Source: Anadara kagoshimensis
Lineage: Eukaryota; Mollusca; Bivalvia; Arcoida; Arcidae
Reading direction: 5' to 3'
Length of the DNA: 64,000 nt
Assembly (NCBI GenBank): GCA_021292105.1
Contig: CM037870.1
Span: 32,421,905-32,485,904, forward strand
Below, piece after piece: positions 25,708 to 34,564 of this stretch; the stretch's first letter is position 1; every line of letters starts with the position of its first letter. The notes beneath the pieces are model-generated. The model made no database searches and had not been told where the DNA came from. It saw only the letters and a program-made list of their open reading frames with translations. Made by a program: the position numbers and the translations under genes.

Positions 25708-27857
25708 ATTAAAAATGGATATTCCGTCGCCATGGTAACCAATATCTGACTAAATTTGATGGAAACAAAAAGTTTAGGTTATATACTTTGATAATATATA
25801 CGGTTTGTATTTGACAAAATTAATGCAAAAGATCGAAAAATAGCTTTGAAAATCAGTATAATTTCCCTCTAATTTCAACTCAAAATCCTGAGGCTTAAGG
25901 GGTTAAATGTGTTAAATCTAAAATCTGAATAACTGTGTTAGTTTTCAGGATATTCATAAATTTAAGGAGTCATTTTGAAGACCACTCTTATCTTACATCT
26001 ACTTTTTTATTTGTAGTAACATAAAAATTGTCAAAAATTGCTAGGTTTAAGTTAAAAAAAACTTAGCTAAGCTGAGGAAGGATTATGAAACTGAAGCAAA
26101 CTTTATTGTTTTAAAATGGTTCTGCATTTAAGGTTGGCCTGACAGGCGCCTTGTGATTTATTTTTAATAAAGACTAGTAGTGTTATACATTTAAATTGTC
26201 TTTGATAGAAACTTTGTCATTGCTTCAAAAAAAAAGATTTTAGAGTGATATATTTAGAGTCACATACGGTAGACGCAGTATATAGAATTATATTTTCAAA
26301 AGTCCTATACGACAGACACTGATTATCTATTTGCTTTTCAAGATTCCCTTTTTTTAAAGTTGTAGAGTGTCTTTTTTTAAATTTGAGCGTAGTATTATCT
26401 GCATGGCAGGAAGCATGGTATACTTAACAATTCTTACTACCATTTTACAAGTATTTTTAAGTATTAAGTATCCCACTACAGTGTGTGTGTGTGTGTGTGG
26501 TGTGTGTGTGTGTGTGTGTGTGACTTATTGTCCTTATTCCATTTCACCTCTTCTTATTAATATTCCACTTTCATCACACGCTTGTCCGCCCTTCTTCTCA
26601 GAGATGCCTCAATCAATCTCATTGAAACTTTATAGCGCATCAACCATGTAGATGTGCAATCCGCATTTTAAATTTCCAACATGACTGACGTTACCGTGGG
26701 AACAGGTGGGAAACTTTCATAGTTGCGCTTACCACAATTACAATTCTAGTTGATTAATTGTCTTTACGTCGTTGTTTCCATTTCTCTGTGTTTTTGGCTC
26801 CAAAATGTTTCATAACAGTTGTGATTTCTGCATTTAACTATTTAGCGATGTTCTTTCCTATTTCAAGGCACTAGTTGGAAAAGGAGGAAGAGTGGAAACG
26901 CTAAAAACTCTTACAGCCTCTCCGGCTTTGGAGGTCAAGGTGTTCCATCAATATGCACAGCCATCGGGTATAGTAAACATAATGTCTTCTAATCTATAGA
27001 TTAATTATATTTGAAATGAACACTAGTATAATATTTTGGTATATTTGAAAAATTGGTCCACAACTATAAATGATATTCCATGTTTAAACTTTCAGTTACA
27101 TCTTTCTGGGATAGTTATAAGTTATAAACATTTCAGTTTGAAAATACGCATACTTTTAACTTTTAAAAGCATGAATAATAATCGCCGTATATTGTGACTA
27201 TTGGTGTCTCAGCATGTGCTTGATATTTTACGGTTTATATTTGAACTTCATGTCTTTTCTATAAATTTAGAAAACATTTAGGATTAACAGGAGGTGATTA
27301 CGGAGCACCCGGTCTTGCTTATTTGGTGGAAATTACATATTATACCAGTTTTAATTTTACAGCACGAGACGGCCGTTTCGGAATACAATTCCTCATCAGT
27401 AGTACTTGGACCAAAATTATGAAACCAAAATTATCTTGAAGATGTTGAAAAGCTCCCAAAGGACCAAAATATATTTTACCTACATGTTAAACCTGACTTG
27501 TCAGTTTGAAAGTTGTTACTTTGCTTCTGGGTTGTTATTCGGACATGGATAAGTATGTTTGTTTTTGATTAGGAGAGTTTACTATTTTGCAGATGTGTAG
27601 CTGACTTGTTTAATTTTAAAAAACAATTTTAATGTTTAAATATAATTTAAATATTACAAAAGTACATACTCATGTTATTTAATATTCTTATACACGTACC
27701 ATATTTGTATATTTCAGCGGTTGCTCCTTACAACATAACCTTGATTCCATCTAGTGCTGTGGCCATATTTGGACATAAAGACGCCATTTATTATAGACTT
27801 TTCACTTTTATATTTTTGTCCATAATTATACAAAATATGTATGTAGATAATAGTTGA
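10818..27857 (+). CDS. Frizzled CRD + YWTD beta-propeller protein, 7 coding exons, 510 aa
   Basis: Coding exons: 10818-11364, 12640-12843, 21554-21758, 23676-23864, 25348-25495, 26868-26967, 27718-27857. All junctions are GT-AG and keep one frame. Residues 1-27 form a signal peptide. Residues 37-146 are a Frizzled-type cysteine-rich domain with all ten cysteines (37, 45, 83, 92, 99, 109, 113, 120, 137, 146) and the family motif LPYNETILPN. A Ser/Thr/Pro-rich linker (147-182) follows. Residues 183-464 form one LDL-receptor class B propeller, with YWTD-like blade starts IFWSHD (232), LFWLES (278), LFWLVW (321), LYWVDA (376) and AYWSDR (419). It closes with KVFHQYAQP, as LRP propellers do. An N-terminal half-blade (ILLFDVPTKDI) completes six blades. 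The EGF module that normally follows such a propeller is absent. The tail (490-503) is hydrophobic and may be a GPI signal or short membrane anchor. By family knowledge the CRD binds Wnt lipid and propellers bind Wnts or Wnt antagonists; a Wnt-binding role here is inference. A 5' UTR acceptor may lie at 10737. Introns are full of mobile elements. Confidence 0.87.
11604..11783 (+). mobile_element. Tc1/mariner-type MITE, CAGTCAAACCTG family
   Basis: 180-bp element with ends CAGTCAAACCTG and CAGGTTTGACTG, flanked by TA on each side. It has no coding capacity. It lies in intron 1 of the Frizzled/YWTD gene. Confidence 0.85.
12351..12547. mobile_element. Family H inverted-repeat MITE
   Basis: Ends TTTCACAATCATCCCTTAAC and AAGGAATGATTATGAAATT are inverted repeats. 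It lies 92 bases before exon 12640. Relatives: 25521-26091 (with a poly-T at 25670-25706) and 57720-57961. Confidence 0.75.
12950..13160. mobile_element. Family C inverted-repeat element
   Basis: Begins ACATACCTGTCGAAAGTTTA and ends in the complement (AAACTTATCGACAGGTTTG). It lies in intron 2 of the Frizzled/YWTD gene, directly before a family B copy. Confidence 0.78.
13163..13690 (+). mobile_element. Two family B copies in direct orientation
   Basis: Copies 13163-13325 and 13501-13690 are close relatives; both keep ACGGCCGTTTCGG and AAATTATGAAACCAAAATTA. About 170 bases of unrelated sequence separate them. They lie between two family C elements in intron 2 of the Frizzled/YWTD gene. Confidence 0.78.
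13705..13918. mobile_element. Family C inverted-repeat element
   Basis: Diverged copy with AACACTGAGCTAACCAAAAG at the left and GAAACTTTTGACAGACCTGT at the right. Confidence 0.65.
17103..17153 (-). mobile_element. 51-bp SINE S1 tail with target duplication and empty site
   Basis: Only the last S1 bases plus a (TGAG)n stretch are present, flanked by AACTCCACTATGAA and AACTCCAATATGAA. The duplicated segment at 17980-18235 lacks the insert, leaving AACTTCAATATG at 18031. Confidence 0.87.
17554..17731 (+). mobile_element. MITE F (CTGTAAACGTATTTA ends), nested in family A
   Basis: 178-bp element with inverted CTGTAAA ends and TA on each side. It interrupts a family A repeat, whose uninterrupted copies read CAAATATATCCAG at this point. 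The interior is rich in TTCGC and GCGAA blocks that pair with each other. Confidence 0.9.
18849..18881 (+). repeat. (TG)n microsatellite
   Basis: Uninterrupted TG run. Similar runs lie at 26481-26521 (one interruption) and 47318-47370. An (AC)n run sits at 8529-8553. Confidence 0.95.
18885..19165 (-). mobile_element. Family A dispersed repeat, longest intact copy
   Basis: About 280 bp, bounded on the left by a (TG)n microsatellite (18849-18881). It runs through AAAACAAACATACTTATTCA, the CACGTG core and GGGCAATCCTGGACACAGAG. Confidence 0.82.
20160..20970 (+). repeat. Diverged direct duplication, about 200 bp, ~650 bp apart
   Basis: 20160-20350 and 20815-20965 share GGGAACTCRGYRCGAARTCA and GATGATGTAA-type blocks, then CTTTCTCATTGTAA. 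A family C element lies between them. Confidence 0.72.
20403..20612. mobile_element. Family C inverted-repeat element
   Basis: The left end (AAGTCTAAAGATTAACAATA) is decayed and the right end AAATGTTCGACAGG is recognisable. Interior GGCAGCTGTTATGTATTCC-type blocks are present. Confidence 0.65.
21775..22440 (+). pseudogene. About five decayed partial copies of YWTD exon 3
   Basis: Just after the real exon (21554-21758) come degenerate copies of its second half and of the following intron. They lie near 21775-21898, 21950-22014, 22059-22182, 22245-22310 and 22322-22415. The first still reads LFWLESYPSSIRVFDLD. Three copies keep a donor-like end (GAAGAAGG|GTGAGT near 22013, GAAGAAGG|GTATGT near 22181, GAAAAAGG|GTGAGT near 22308). 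None has a visible 3' splice site, and frames are broken. Intron sequence is duplicated with them (about 21902-21945 and 22187-22228), so this was tandem DNA duplication, not retroposition. Confidence 0.75.
22590..23702 (+). repeat. 137-bp tandem array duplicating a 3' splice junction
   Basis: Eight units, with the marker ATGCTTGTTTTGGC at 22711, 22854, 22991, 23128, 23265, 23402, 23539 and 23676. All spacings are 137 bp except the first (143). Each unit holds intron sequence, a pyrimidine tract plus CAG, and the first ~27 bases of exon 4. The last unit runs into the real exon at 23676. The first unit has CAT instead of CAG, so that acceptor is dead; six upstream units keep TTTTTCAG. After the exon-like piece each upstream unit runs into an in-frame TGA, so using one of those acceptors would truncate the protein. 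Confidence 0.92.
24832..25245 (+). mobile_element. Two family A copies in tandem
   Basis: A 5'-truncated copy (24832-24985) joins head-to-tail with a complete but more diverged copy (24985-25245). They lie about 100 bases before exon 25348-25495 of the Frizzled/YWTD gene. Confidence 0.78.
25521..26091. mobile_element. Family H inverted-repeat MITE, enlarged
   Basis: Left TTTACAATTATTCCTGAACT, right AGCTGAGGAAGGATTATGAAA. The long interior holds a poly-T run. It begins 25 bases after the exon 25348-25495 donor. Confidence 0.7.
27288..27570 (+). mobile_element. Family A copy split by a family B element
   Basis: The left part ends ...TTGGTGGAA near 27329 and the right part resumes ATGTTAAACCTGACTTGTCA near 27484. 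The intervening 27329-27480 is a complete family B copy, so B arrived after A. Confidence 0.85.
27329..27480 (+). mobile_element. Family B dispersed element
   Basis: Family B begins ATTACATATTATACCAGTTT and runs through GACGGCCGTTTCGGAATAC, CTCATCAGTAGTGCTTGGAC and GGACCAAAATATATTTTACC. Other copies: 930-1045 (-), 13163-13325, 13501-13690, 19504-19692, 41328-41430 and 52270-52435. Fragment 9885-9925. Confidence 0.82.
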
Positions 27858-28790
27858 TAGATAGAATTATGGCGCTTGAAGACATGGTGGTCGATTAAGG
27901 CTAATTTTCAATATTTATAATCACTGATTTTTTTCCTACATTAACTTATTGACAAGAATAATGTTTACATTTCAGTAAACTAGCATGACCTGTCATTCTC
28001 TCGTCAAGTCCGATTTTGGGCGGGGCTATAAAATGACATCAAAAGGCCGGAATACACGAATGGCGCTGTTGCATTCATTGACATAACCAGCAGAAGAGAA
28101 ATGAAAACCAGTGTTTTGTAATATTAAATGTTTGGATTTTTGCAAATCTTTAACAGAAATGTCGAGAATTAATATTGTAAATTTTCCATTTTATGAGAAT
28201 TGTCACTACCAAAATTTTGTTTATACCCTGTAAACCACAACAAATTGAACTTTATTTCTAAAATAACCTCCCTCTTTCTCTGAAAACATCAAGGGGTCAT
28301 GATGCCTCAGCGGTAAAGTGAAGGCGCGAGCGAAAACACGATGGAGCAAAGATAGGGCGACGGCGAAACTGGACTAAAACATATTCATTATTACTAAAAC
28401 CCCCATTTTTAGGATAAAAAGGTGGAGTTGTTAGACATAATATATATATTAAATTAAAATTGGATATTTTACGGAGTATGTACACTTTTTGAAATAAGCC
28501 TGATTTTGAGTAGAGACTGACATTGTGACATTGTACGTTAGGTCACTTCCTAATGAAATGAAACAACTAGAAAAAATTGTAAGTTTTTGTAATATGTGGC
28601 CACAAGCTCTGAAAAATGTGGTTTTAGTAATAGAGAATATAGCTTAGGTAACTCGGAGACAGGATGAAGTAATGATTGGGAATTGAGCCTTAACAATCGC
28701 TATAAGTTATGGATGTTATTTTATGTTGTATATATTCTATGAATATTTATGTTTTTTATGTGAAAGTTGTTTACGTATTTGCCTTGGCTG

Positions 28791-28796
28791 AATAAA
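28791..28796 (+). terminator. Candidate polyadenylation signal AATAAA
   Basis: AATAAA lies about 930 bases after the Frizzled/YWTD stop and is followed by a GT-rich stretch (GATTGTGG at 28803). It is a plausible 3' end for that transcript, with 27858-28790 as 3' UTR. No transcript evidence is available. Confidence 0.4.
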
Positions 28797-29486
28797 AGTT
28801 TATGATTGTGGACTTCTTTTAATTACATCAAAGTATAGCGCCATCCACTGGCCCAATTCTCCACAAGGAAAGATGGATATAAGTCAAGTAAGTCATAGCG
28901 CCGTCCATTATTTGCAAATGAGAGGGAAATTACTCCCACTTTGATTGCTAGAATGTTGGCCCCAAATTTGGTAAAATAAGCTGTCTGCAAAAAAAATACC
29001 TTTGTGGTGCCCAAGGTTTTTCCAGTGCTTTTGGATTGAGTTTGCAAATTATATAACAAAATCCTAAGTAAACATAAATATTACTAGTATTTTAGTTAGT
29101 GTGCATTGCAAACTTCCAAGTTTCACAATAATCAATTCTGCCAAATTTGATAGCTGAACAATTTGTGTTGTCAATTTGGAAATACTTAAAGCCTAAACGA
29201 TCAAAAACACACATAGCAATCATGTCCAAACCATAATCCAAAAACAAAGTAAAAACTGTTGAAACTGACAAATAGGTGAAACACGTGGACTTCCTTAGGG
29301 AAGCGAGGCCGAATGCTCCGGAAGGGTAAGCGCCTCCTATTTAGCAATAACACAATAACATTTGCATTCTCGTTCTCTCGAAAAAATATTTTAGAACTAT
29401 GAAATATTGCCAAAATTCAGTCAAACCTCAGAAAAGAAATTGTTGTGATATTTTTCTAACCTACCCCCCCCCCCCCCCCACCTCCT

Positions 29487-29700
29487 CACTAGAGTTGCTC
29501 TCAGATGGACGCCTGAAAGAAAAAGGAAGCAAGGTAGACCCAAAAACACCTGGAATAGAACTGTGGAGAAAGAAATGAAAGAACATGAACTAACATGGTG
29601 AGAACTGGAAAAGATGGCACAAGACAGAGACGAGTGGTAAACTCTAGTCCCTGTCCTATGTGCCCCAGGGTGTAACACGGAATAGGTAGGTAGGTAGCCT
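29487..29700 (+). mobile_element. 3' end of a non-LTR retrotransposon (LINE) ORF2, decayed
   Basis: The + strand reads RWTPERKRKQGRPKNTW, then TVEKEMKEHELTW, MAQDRDEW and LVPVLCAPG. This is the conserved C-terminal end of many invertebrate LINE reverse-transcriptase ORFs. Two in-frame stops follow tryptophans (after HELTW and DRDEW), so it is dead. It is cut at the 5' side by a C-run (29464-29480) and ends in a (TAGG)n tail (29684-29696), as RTE/L2-type LINEs do. The clade is not certain. Confidence 0.82.
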
Positions 29701-29970
29701 CCCTCTCGGGTGACTCTATATTAAAATATGTATCTTAAAATGTCTTCAGAACCTCATTCAATATTTATAAGTATTTAATTTGTTTATCCTTATACATGTA
29801 CTTTATACCGCTTTCATTTACTGGCGCCTTAACAAAATATAATTTAAATATTAATAAAATTAATGAAGTGAACTTAAATTTTAAGTATTTAAATATTTGA
29901 TCAATATTTAAAGATTTTATTTTTGTTCATTAAAGTTGTTGGCATAATCTTATAAATATGTACATGTGTA

Positions 29971-30198
29971 GGCAAACAACATGGACCTGTCCGGTTGACC
30001 TTTAATTTAAATATTCATTATGAACAAATACATTTATATAGGGAACACGGGTGTTTATTCGTCTACATCATAGGAATATACATTGTACATTGTGTATGTA
30101 TTAACTCTGAATCAAAACACTAATCATATATTGAGTGGATGATCGCATATGAATTATTCCTAATGAAAGGTCAAATGGACAGGTTAGTGTTGTTTGCC
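29971..30198. mobile_element. Inverted-repeat MITE (GGCAAACAAC ends)
   Basis: The left arm GGCAAACAACATGGACCTGT CCGGTTGACC pairs with the right arm ending TGTTGTTTGCC over more than 30 bases. AT-rich core, no ORF. Confidence 0.78.
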
Positions 30199-30213
30199 CA
30201 TATTACATTTGAC

Positions 30214-30452
30214 TTATGGTATAGTGCATCAAGTTTGACCTGGCTGTTTGACCTTTAATTTGAATATTTGATTGGGATAATAGATTGTGTGATTTAAATA
30301 AGACAGCATGTTTCATTGTCATAAACTTCCCGTACCCAGTATTATTATCATCTTCACCTATATATAAACTGTATGTAGCCCCTAAATTATACAATGAATA
30401 TGTCAGAATTAAAGGTCAAACGACCAGGTCAAACTTGACGCACTATAACTGA
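30214..30452. mobile_element. Inverted-repeat MITE (TATAGTGC...TTTGACCTTTAA)
   Basis: Arms of about 40 bases: TATAGTGCATCAAGTTTGAC and its complement GTCAAACTTGACGCACTATA. It lies 15 bases from the preceding MITE and shares the TTTGACCTTTAATTTGAATA arm tip with it. Confidence 0.78.
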
Positions 30453-30744
30453 TATGGTTTCCAAACACTTATCGGTATTTACTTTTTATTATATATGTAC
30501 ATGTAGTCATTACTATCGGATCAGTAAAATGACATGTTGAAAATAAGTAAACCTAATATGCATACAAGTTCTATAATCCTTATGTTATTGTCATATACCC
30601 TTTTTTTAATGTATTTTTATGATTAAATTCAAAATTTTGTTTATGAGACTGTGGTTTTAATATTTAGTAAAATAAAACATTTTTCAGTTTTTGTATTTGC
30701 ACATTAATAGGCTATTGGTTTTGAAAGTTGTACGGTAGGCGTCG

Positions 30745-30888
30745 TACGATAAAGAACCCTGTTGTATAACTATAATGCCATAAGCACAGGCAAAATTTCT
30801 GTACCTTCGCCTATAGCTGGCGACCTCTCGATATATGTGAAATATTCTTTATAGGGACGTTAAACAACATTATTCAACTCAACTCGAT
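30745..30888 (+). mobile_element. SINE S1, 5'-truncated
   Basis: Only the 3' half (GATAAAGAACCCTG through the tail and ATTCAACTCAACTC) is present. 5' truncation is usual for LINE-driven retroposition. Confidence 0.8.
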
Positions 30889-31135
30889 AAAGTCTTTAGA
30901 AGTCTATATTCATAATGTATGAGGTCACCAAATACAAAATGATATGTTCTTTGATGCCCTGGCTATTGTCAAGTACCTGCTACTCATCAACTGCGACTTT
31001 TTGCATTCCATATACAGTACAGATCGGTCGAAAGTTTAACATTAAGCTAACGAATCAGTACCGTTTATTTCGGTTCCTCGTTACCTACATTTCCACAGCT
31101 TTTTGGCAGCTGTTATCTATCTCTCGACAGTTTTT

Positions 31136-31503
31136 CACTAGCTCCTTTTTGGCAGTTGTTATCTATTTCTCGACAGTTGTTCACTAGCTCCTTTTTGGCA
31201 GCTGTTATCTATCTCTCGACAGTGTTTCACTAGCTCCTTTTTGGCAGCTGTTATCTATCTCTCGACAGTGTTTCACTAGCTCCTTTTTGGCAGCTGTTAT
31301 CTATCTCTCGACAGTTTTTCACTAGCTCCTTTTTGGCAGCTGTTATCTATCTCTCGACAGTGTTTCACTAGCTCCTTTTTGGCAGCTGTTATCTATCTCT
31401 CGAAAGTTTTTCACTAGCTCCTTTTTGGCAGCTGTTATCTATTTCTCGACAGTTTTTCACTAGCTCCTTATTGGCAGCTGTTATCTATCTCTCGACAGTT
31501 TCT
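31136..31503 (+). repeat. 46-bp tandem repeat, eight units
   Basis: CACTAGCTCC recurs at 31136, 31182, 31228, 31274 and onward every 46 bp. Each unit contains GGCAGCTGTTATCTAT and CTCGACAG, which are internal family C blocks. Units differ by only one or a few bases, so the expansion is recent. Confidence 0.93.
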
Positions 31504-31516
31504 CGACCACTCGGTA

Positions 31517-31857
31517 GCCACTGCGGTAGCTCAGTTGGTAGAGTGCTCGCTCTGTAAGTGGGAGGTCGTGGGTTCGATCCCCGGCCGGGTCTGACCCAAG
31601 ACTTGAAAGTGGGTAGTGACTGTTCTTTCGCCATGCACTCGGCATTACGAAATGAAAGTCACGGTTCTTTCGGATGGGAACTTAAAATAAAAGAGGTCCT
31701 GTGCCACGGTGGGCTTGGCACGCTAAAGAACCCTGCTATATAATGCCATCAGCGCAACGCACAGGCAAACTTTCTGCACCTTCGCCTATAGCTGGCGACG
31801 TCTTCATATAAGTGAAATATTCTTGACTGGGACGTTAAACACCATTATTCAACTCAA
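31517..31857 (+). mobile_element. SINE S1, full length, with 15-bp target duplication
   Basis: Box A (TAGCTCAGTTGGTAGAG) and box B (GGGTTCGATCCCC) are intact, then the S1 body, and the tail TTGACTGGGACGTTAAACACC in two parts ending (AACTC)n. CTCGACCACTCGGTA flanks it (31502-31516, 31858-31872). It is inserted in a family C element. Confidence 0.93.
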
Positions 31858-32778
31858 CTCGACCACTCGGTAACTGAGCTTAGACTACTCTTTGCTAGCT
31901 AAGTGTTAAACTTTCGACAGGTCTTTACCTACTGTAGCAGGACACAATGTTAAATTTCCACTGACGTAGCCAGCAAAAAACTAATGTGCAAGCCTGATGT
32001 CCCCTAAAATTTCTTTTAGAAATGAAACAAACCTTGGTGCATTTTTCTGCATTCTAAAGAGCAAAGAGAGAATTTGAATTAGGTTTGTTGACCATTAAAT
32101 AATTATTGTTTTTAAAAGTTATCAATAAATTATGTGCAAGCACAGGATTATTGGCTTATATGCACGCTACGTACGCCACTGACTTCAACTTAGAGATCCA
32201 GTAGTCTTGTCCAATAACCGATTGTTCAAAAGTACTGTATATTTATAGATATATATTAAAGATTTTTTTCTAATAAATCAGCCTGTTAATGACCCATGAG
32301 TCACCTTAAGTGTGCATTCTACAATCGGTCCTATTCAAAGTCTTAAACAAGGTTACAATTTAATTGACCCACTAAATAATTAAAATCTTATTTACATAAC
32401 ATGCTATTGAATACACATACGTAAACATGGTAATTAATATCCCAGGTCCTTTTGATGCATTGTTTTAAATACAGCATTCTGCAACGTATTTTAAAACTGT
32501 TTTTGAAATATATATGTGTTTCTAAATTCGAATTTTGTACTCGATAATTTGGGGCCCCGTATATATAAAAACAAGATTTGGGGTTTTTTATTTACTTTTT
32601 ATTACAAAAAAAATAATTTAAATTTATTTTCATTTTTGTATTTATATTGTTTTGTTTTTATGGTTTTTAATATCATCTAGCTGGGGTCTTGAAATAATTT
32701 AATTACATAGACAATTTTCACTTCCCCTGTAAGAGCCTTTTATAAAAATAGTAAACGTCAGTCAAATTAAATTTCAAA

Positions 32779-34541
32779 ATGACGGAGGAACGGTTACCGT
32801 TCACTCTGTACCATTTCCAGCCTCGTGGTTCCATAAGACCGGACTTTTCATATCCAAAGCCAAAGATGACAATTATAAAACCAGATGATTTTAAATTCAC
32901 TGAACCGAAACCAAAGGAAATAACAACAAGCAGACTACTGCGGTAGGTATTATCGAACTAATTATATAGTCGGTCAATGTTTTAATATCTCTCTCTCTCT
33001 CTCTCGCGCTCTCTCTCTCTCTCTCTCTCTCTGTATGTGTGTAATTCGGGTATTGTTACCGTGCAAGCATGATTTCGAGGTATCGGACACTTTACATAAA
33101 ATATACAAACATTTGAACTGGTTAGAGGCAAGCGAACTGACAAACTTTCTCACACTAAGACATGTCCCAGTAGGACTCGAACCGAAACAGGGAAAGATGC
33201 TGTAACATACCGATCCATACGCCGAATCCATGCCCAAATAACAATTCTACAGCAAAGCAAAAACTTTAAAACTGACAAACACGTGAACTTTCAACATCGA
33301 CCAGTCAACGATAACATCAGTTGTCTTCTTTTTTTCCTACTGTAGCTCGTGGCAACTAACTCGGTACGTGTGGCCGCGTTTCTAATAATTGCTGTCAAAT
33401 TCAGATACTTATCGTTCTATTGAACTTGGTTGGGCTACACCTATGTGTTCTAACATTTAATCTATCTGTTATTTTGTTTTACTTCATTTAGACTACAAAA
33501 GCATATCCCGGAAGTTCGTTTTCCAACGGAAGATACACAGAAACCTCAGAAACATCAGAAGCCTAGTCCCGATGATGACATTATAACCTCTATCATAGCA
33601 GACGAACATAACCACACACATAAAGAAAATATTGCTGAATTGGATGACAGTAAAATAACAGATCCTTCATATAAAACGCTCCGTACTAGAAGTAAGTGTA
33701 ACAGTTGTCGGTTGGTTGGTCGAATGTTGCTTAACATCACATCAGCAACTTTTCAGCTATTCGCGCCGAGAACTATTTTATTTACCTGAGAACGAGTTCG
33801 TGTGTGCATGTGTAGTGCGAGTTTGTTGTATGGTCTGCCTTGTACTAGTGCGCACTCAGGGCGACTTTAACGTGCTAGCTCACAGAGTCAGTACGCCGCA
33901 GACAAGCGTACCACTCCGCCAGTCCATTAGACTGATACCAGGCCAACGGCAAGGAAAATTCACTTTCCCACATGTGGTCTGAGTGGGACTCGAACCCACA
34001 GTGGTGAGAGATCTTGGATTTGTAGACTGGTGTCTTATCCATTAGGCCACCGCGGCCTTCGGTTTAAAGTGGTATATCCTGTAATGCCTATTGGTAGATG
34101 TCGACAATGCGGTCATTGTTTATTCAAAATATAACACATGTACTAGTATTAGCATTAAGTAAAATTGAGGGTTTTTCTATCTATCCATTTTAAGCATCCC
34201 ATATTAATAATATTTTTTAACTTTAGATCTATATTAGTTGTTCTCGATTGACCAAATGTTTAGCTCATTGGTGAGTTTGATCGAGGTTAGCTGAATGCTC
34301 TTTTTATCACTAATGATGCTCTTCCTTGTCGCTGCAAAATTTGAAGAAAAAAATTTGATTATTTGTATACACATGCTAAAAATCTTTCTTGTGGATTAAG
34401 AAACACGGTGTAGTGCACATCACTTATTTATTTTAATTAATTAATTAATTAATTTATTTATTTATTTATTTAGAAACTAATAAACGCAAAATATCCAGGA
34501 AGAAGCAGTGGCCTGGTGTTCCTTATCTATCAACGTTTTGA
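32779..34541 (+). CDS. Small Lys/Pro-rich protein, 3 exons, 143 aa, unrecognised
   Basis: Coding exons 32779-32942, 33492-33691 and 34474-34541 join in frame (phases 2 then 1) through donors GTAGGT and GTAAGT and acceptors TTTAG and TTTAG. The product starts MTEERLPFTLYHFQPRG and ends QWPGVPYLSTF. There is no signal peptide or membrane segment. It has a Pro/Lys-rich N-terminal third, an acidic and histidine-bearing middle (SPDDDIITS, EHNHTHKEN), and a basic segment (TRKTNKRKISRKKQ) before the aromatic tail. I do not recognise a family. The short, aromatic, proline- and lysine-punctuated style resembles ciliary or sperm microtubule-inner proteins, but that is only an impression. A donor-like GTACGT 23 bases after the stop and an acceptor at 35174 suggest a spliced 3' UTR. 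Confidence 0.68.
32990..33032 (+). repeat. (TC)n microsatellite in intron 1 of the 143-aa gene
   Basis: CT run with one CGCG interruption, about 50 bases after the exon 1 donor. A shorter CT run lies at 40372-40389. Confidence 0.95.
33715..34058 (-). mobile_element. SINE S3, tRNA-derived head on the minus strand
   Basis: Read on the minus strand it opens GGCCGCGGTGGCCTAATGG (box A), with GGGTTCGAGTCCCAC (box B) 70 bases on. A CG-bearing body continues to about 33715. It lies in intron 2 of the 143-aa gene, just after exon 2. The outer boundary is approximate. Confidence 0.72.
34434..34473 (+). repeat. TTAA/TTTA microsatellite forming a 3' splice site
   Basis: (TTAA)n passing to (TTTA)n ends directly in TTTAG, the acceptor of exon 3 of the 143-aa gene. 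Further (TTTA)n runs lie at 38605-38647 and 43377-43430. Confidence 0.85.
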
Positions 34542-34564
34542 CAGAAGATGGTATACATTGTAAG

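Larger units (their letters stand above)
31012..31925. mobile_element. Family C element enlarged by a tandem array and a SINE
   Basis: Ends TACAGATCGGTCGAAAGTTT and AAACTTTCGACAGGTCT. The interior carries the 46-bp tandem array (31136-31503) and a complete SINE S1 (31517-31857). Without them it would be about 200 bp, the usual size. Confidence 0.85.
27858..32778. other. 3' UTR candidate then intergenic repeats
   Basis: After the likely Frizzled/YWTD 3' UTR (to ~28800) come a family A fragment (29218), a dead LINE end (29487), two MITEs (29971, 30214), a truncated SINE (30745) and the expanded family C element (31012-31925). 32.0-32.7 kb is AT-rich, with no feature I can support. Confidence 0.65.

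Noticed and set aside
31527..31600. Functional tRNA gene
   Set aside because: Box A and B are intact, but there is no matching acceptor stem and the sequence continues into a SINE body and tail.
33985..34058. Functional tRNA gene on the minus strand
   Set aside because: tRNA-like boxes but no convincing cloverleaf ends. It runs on into a SINE-like body.
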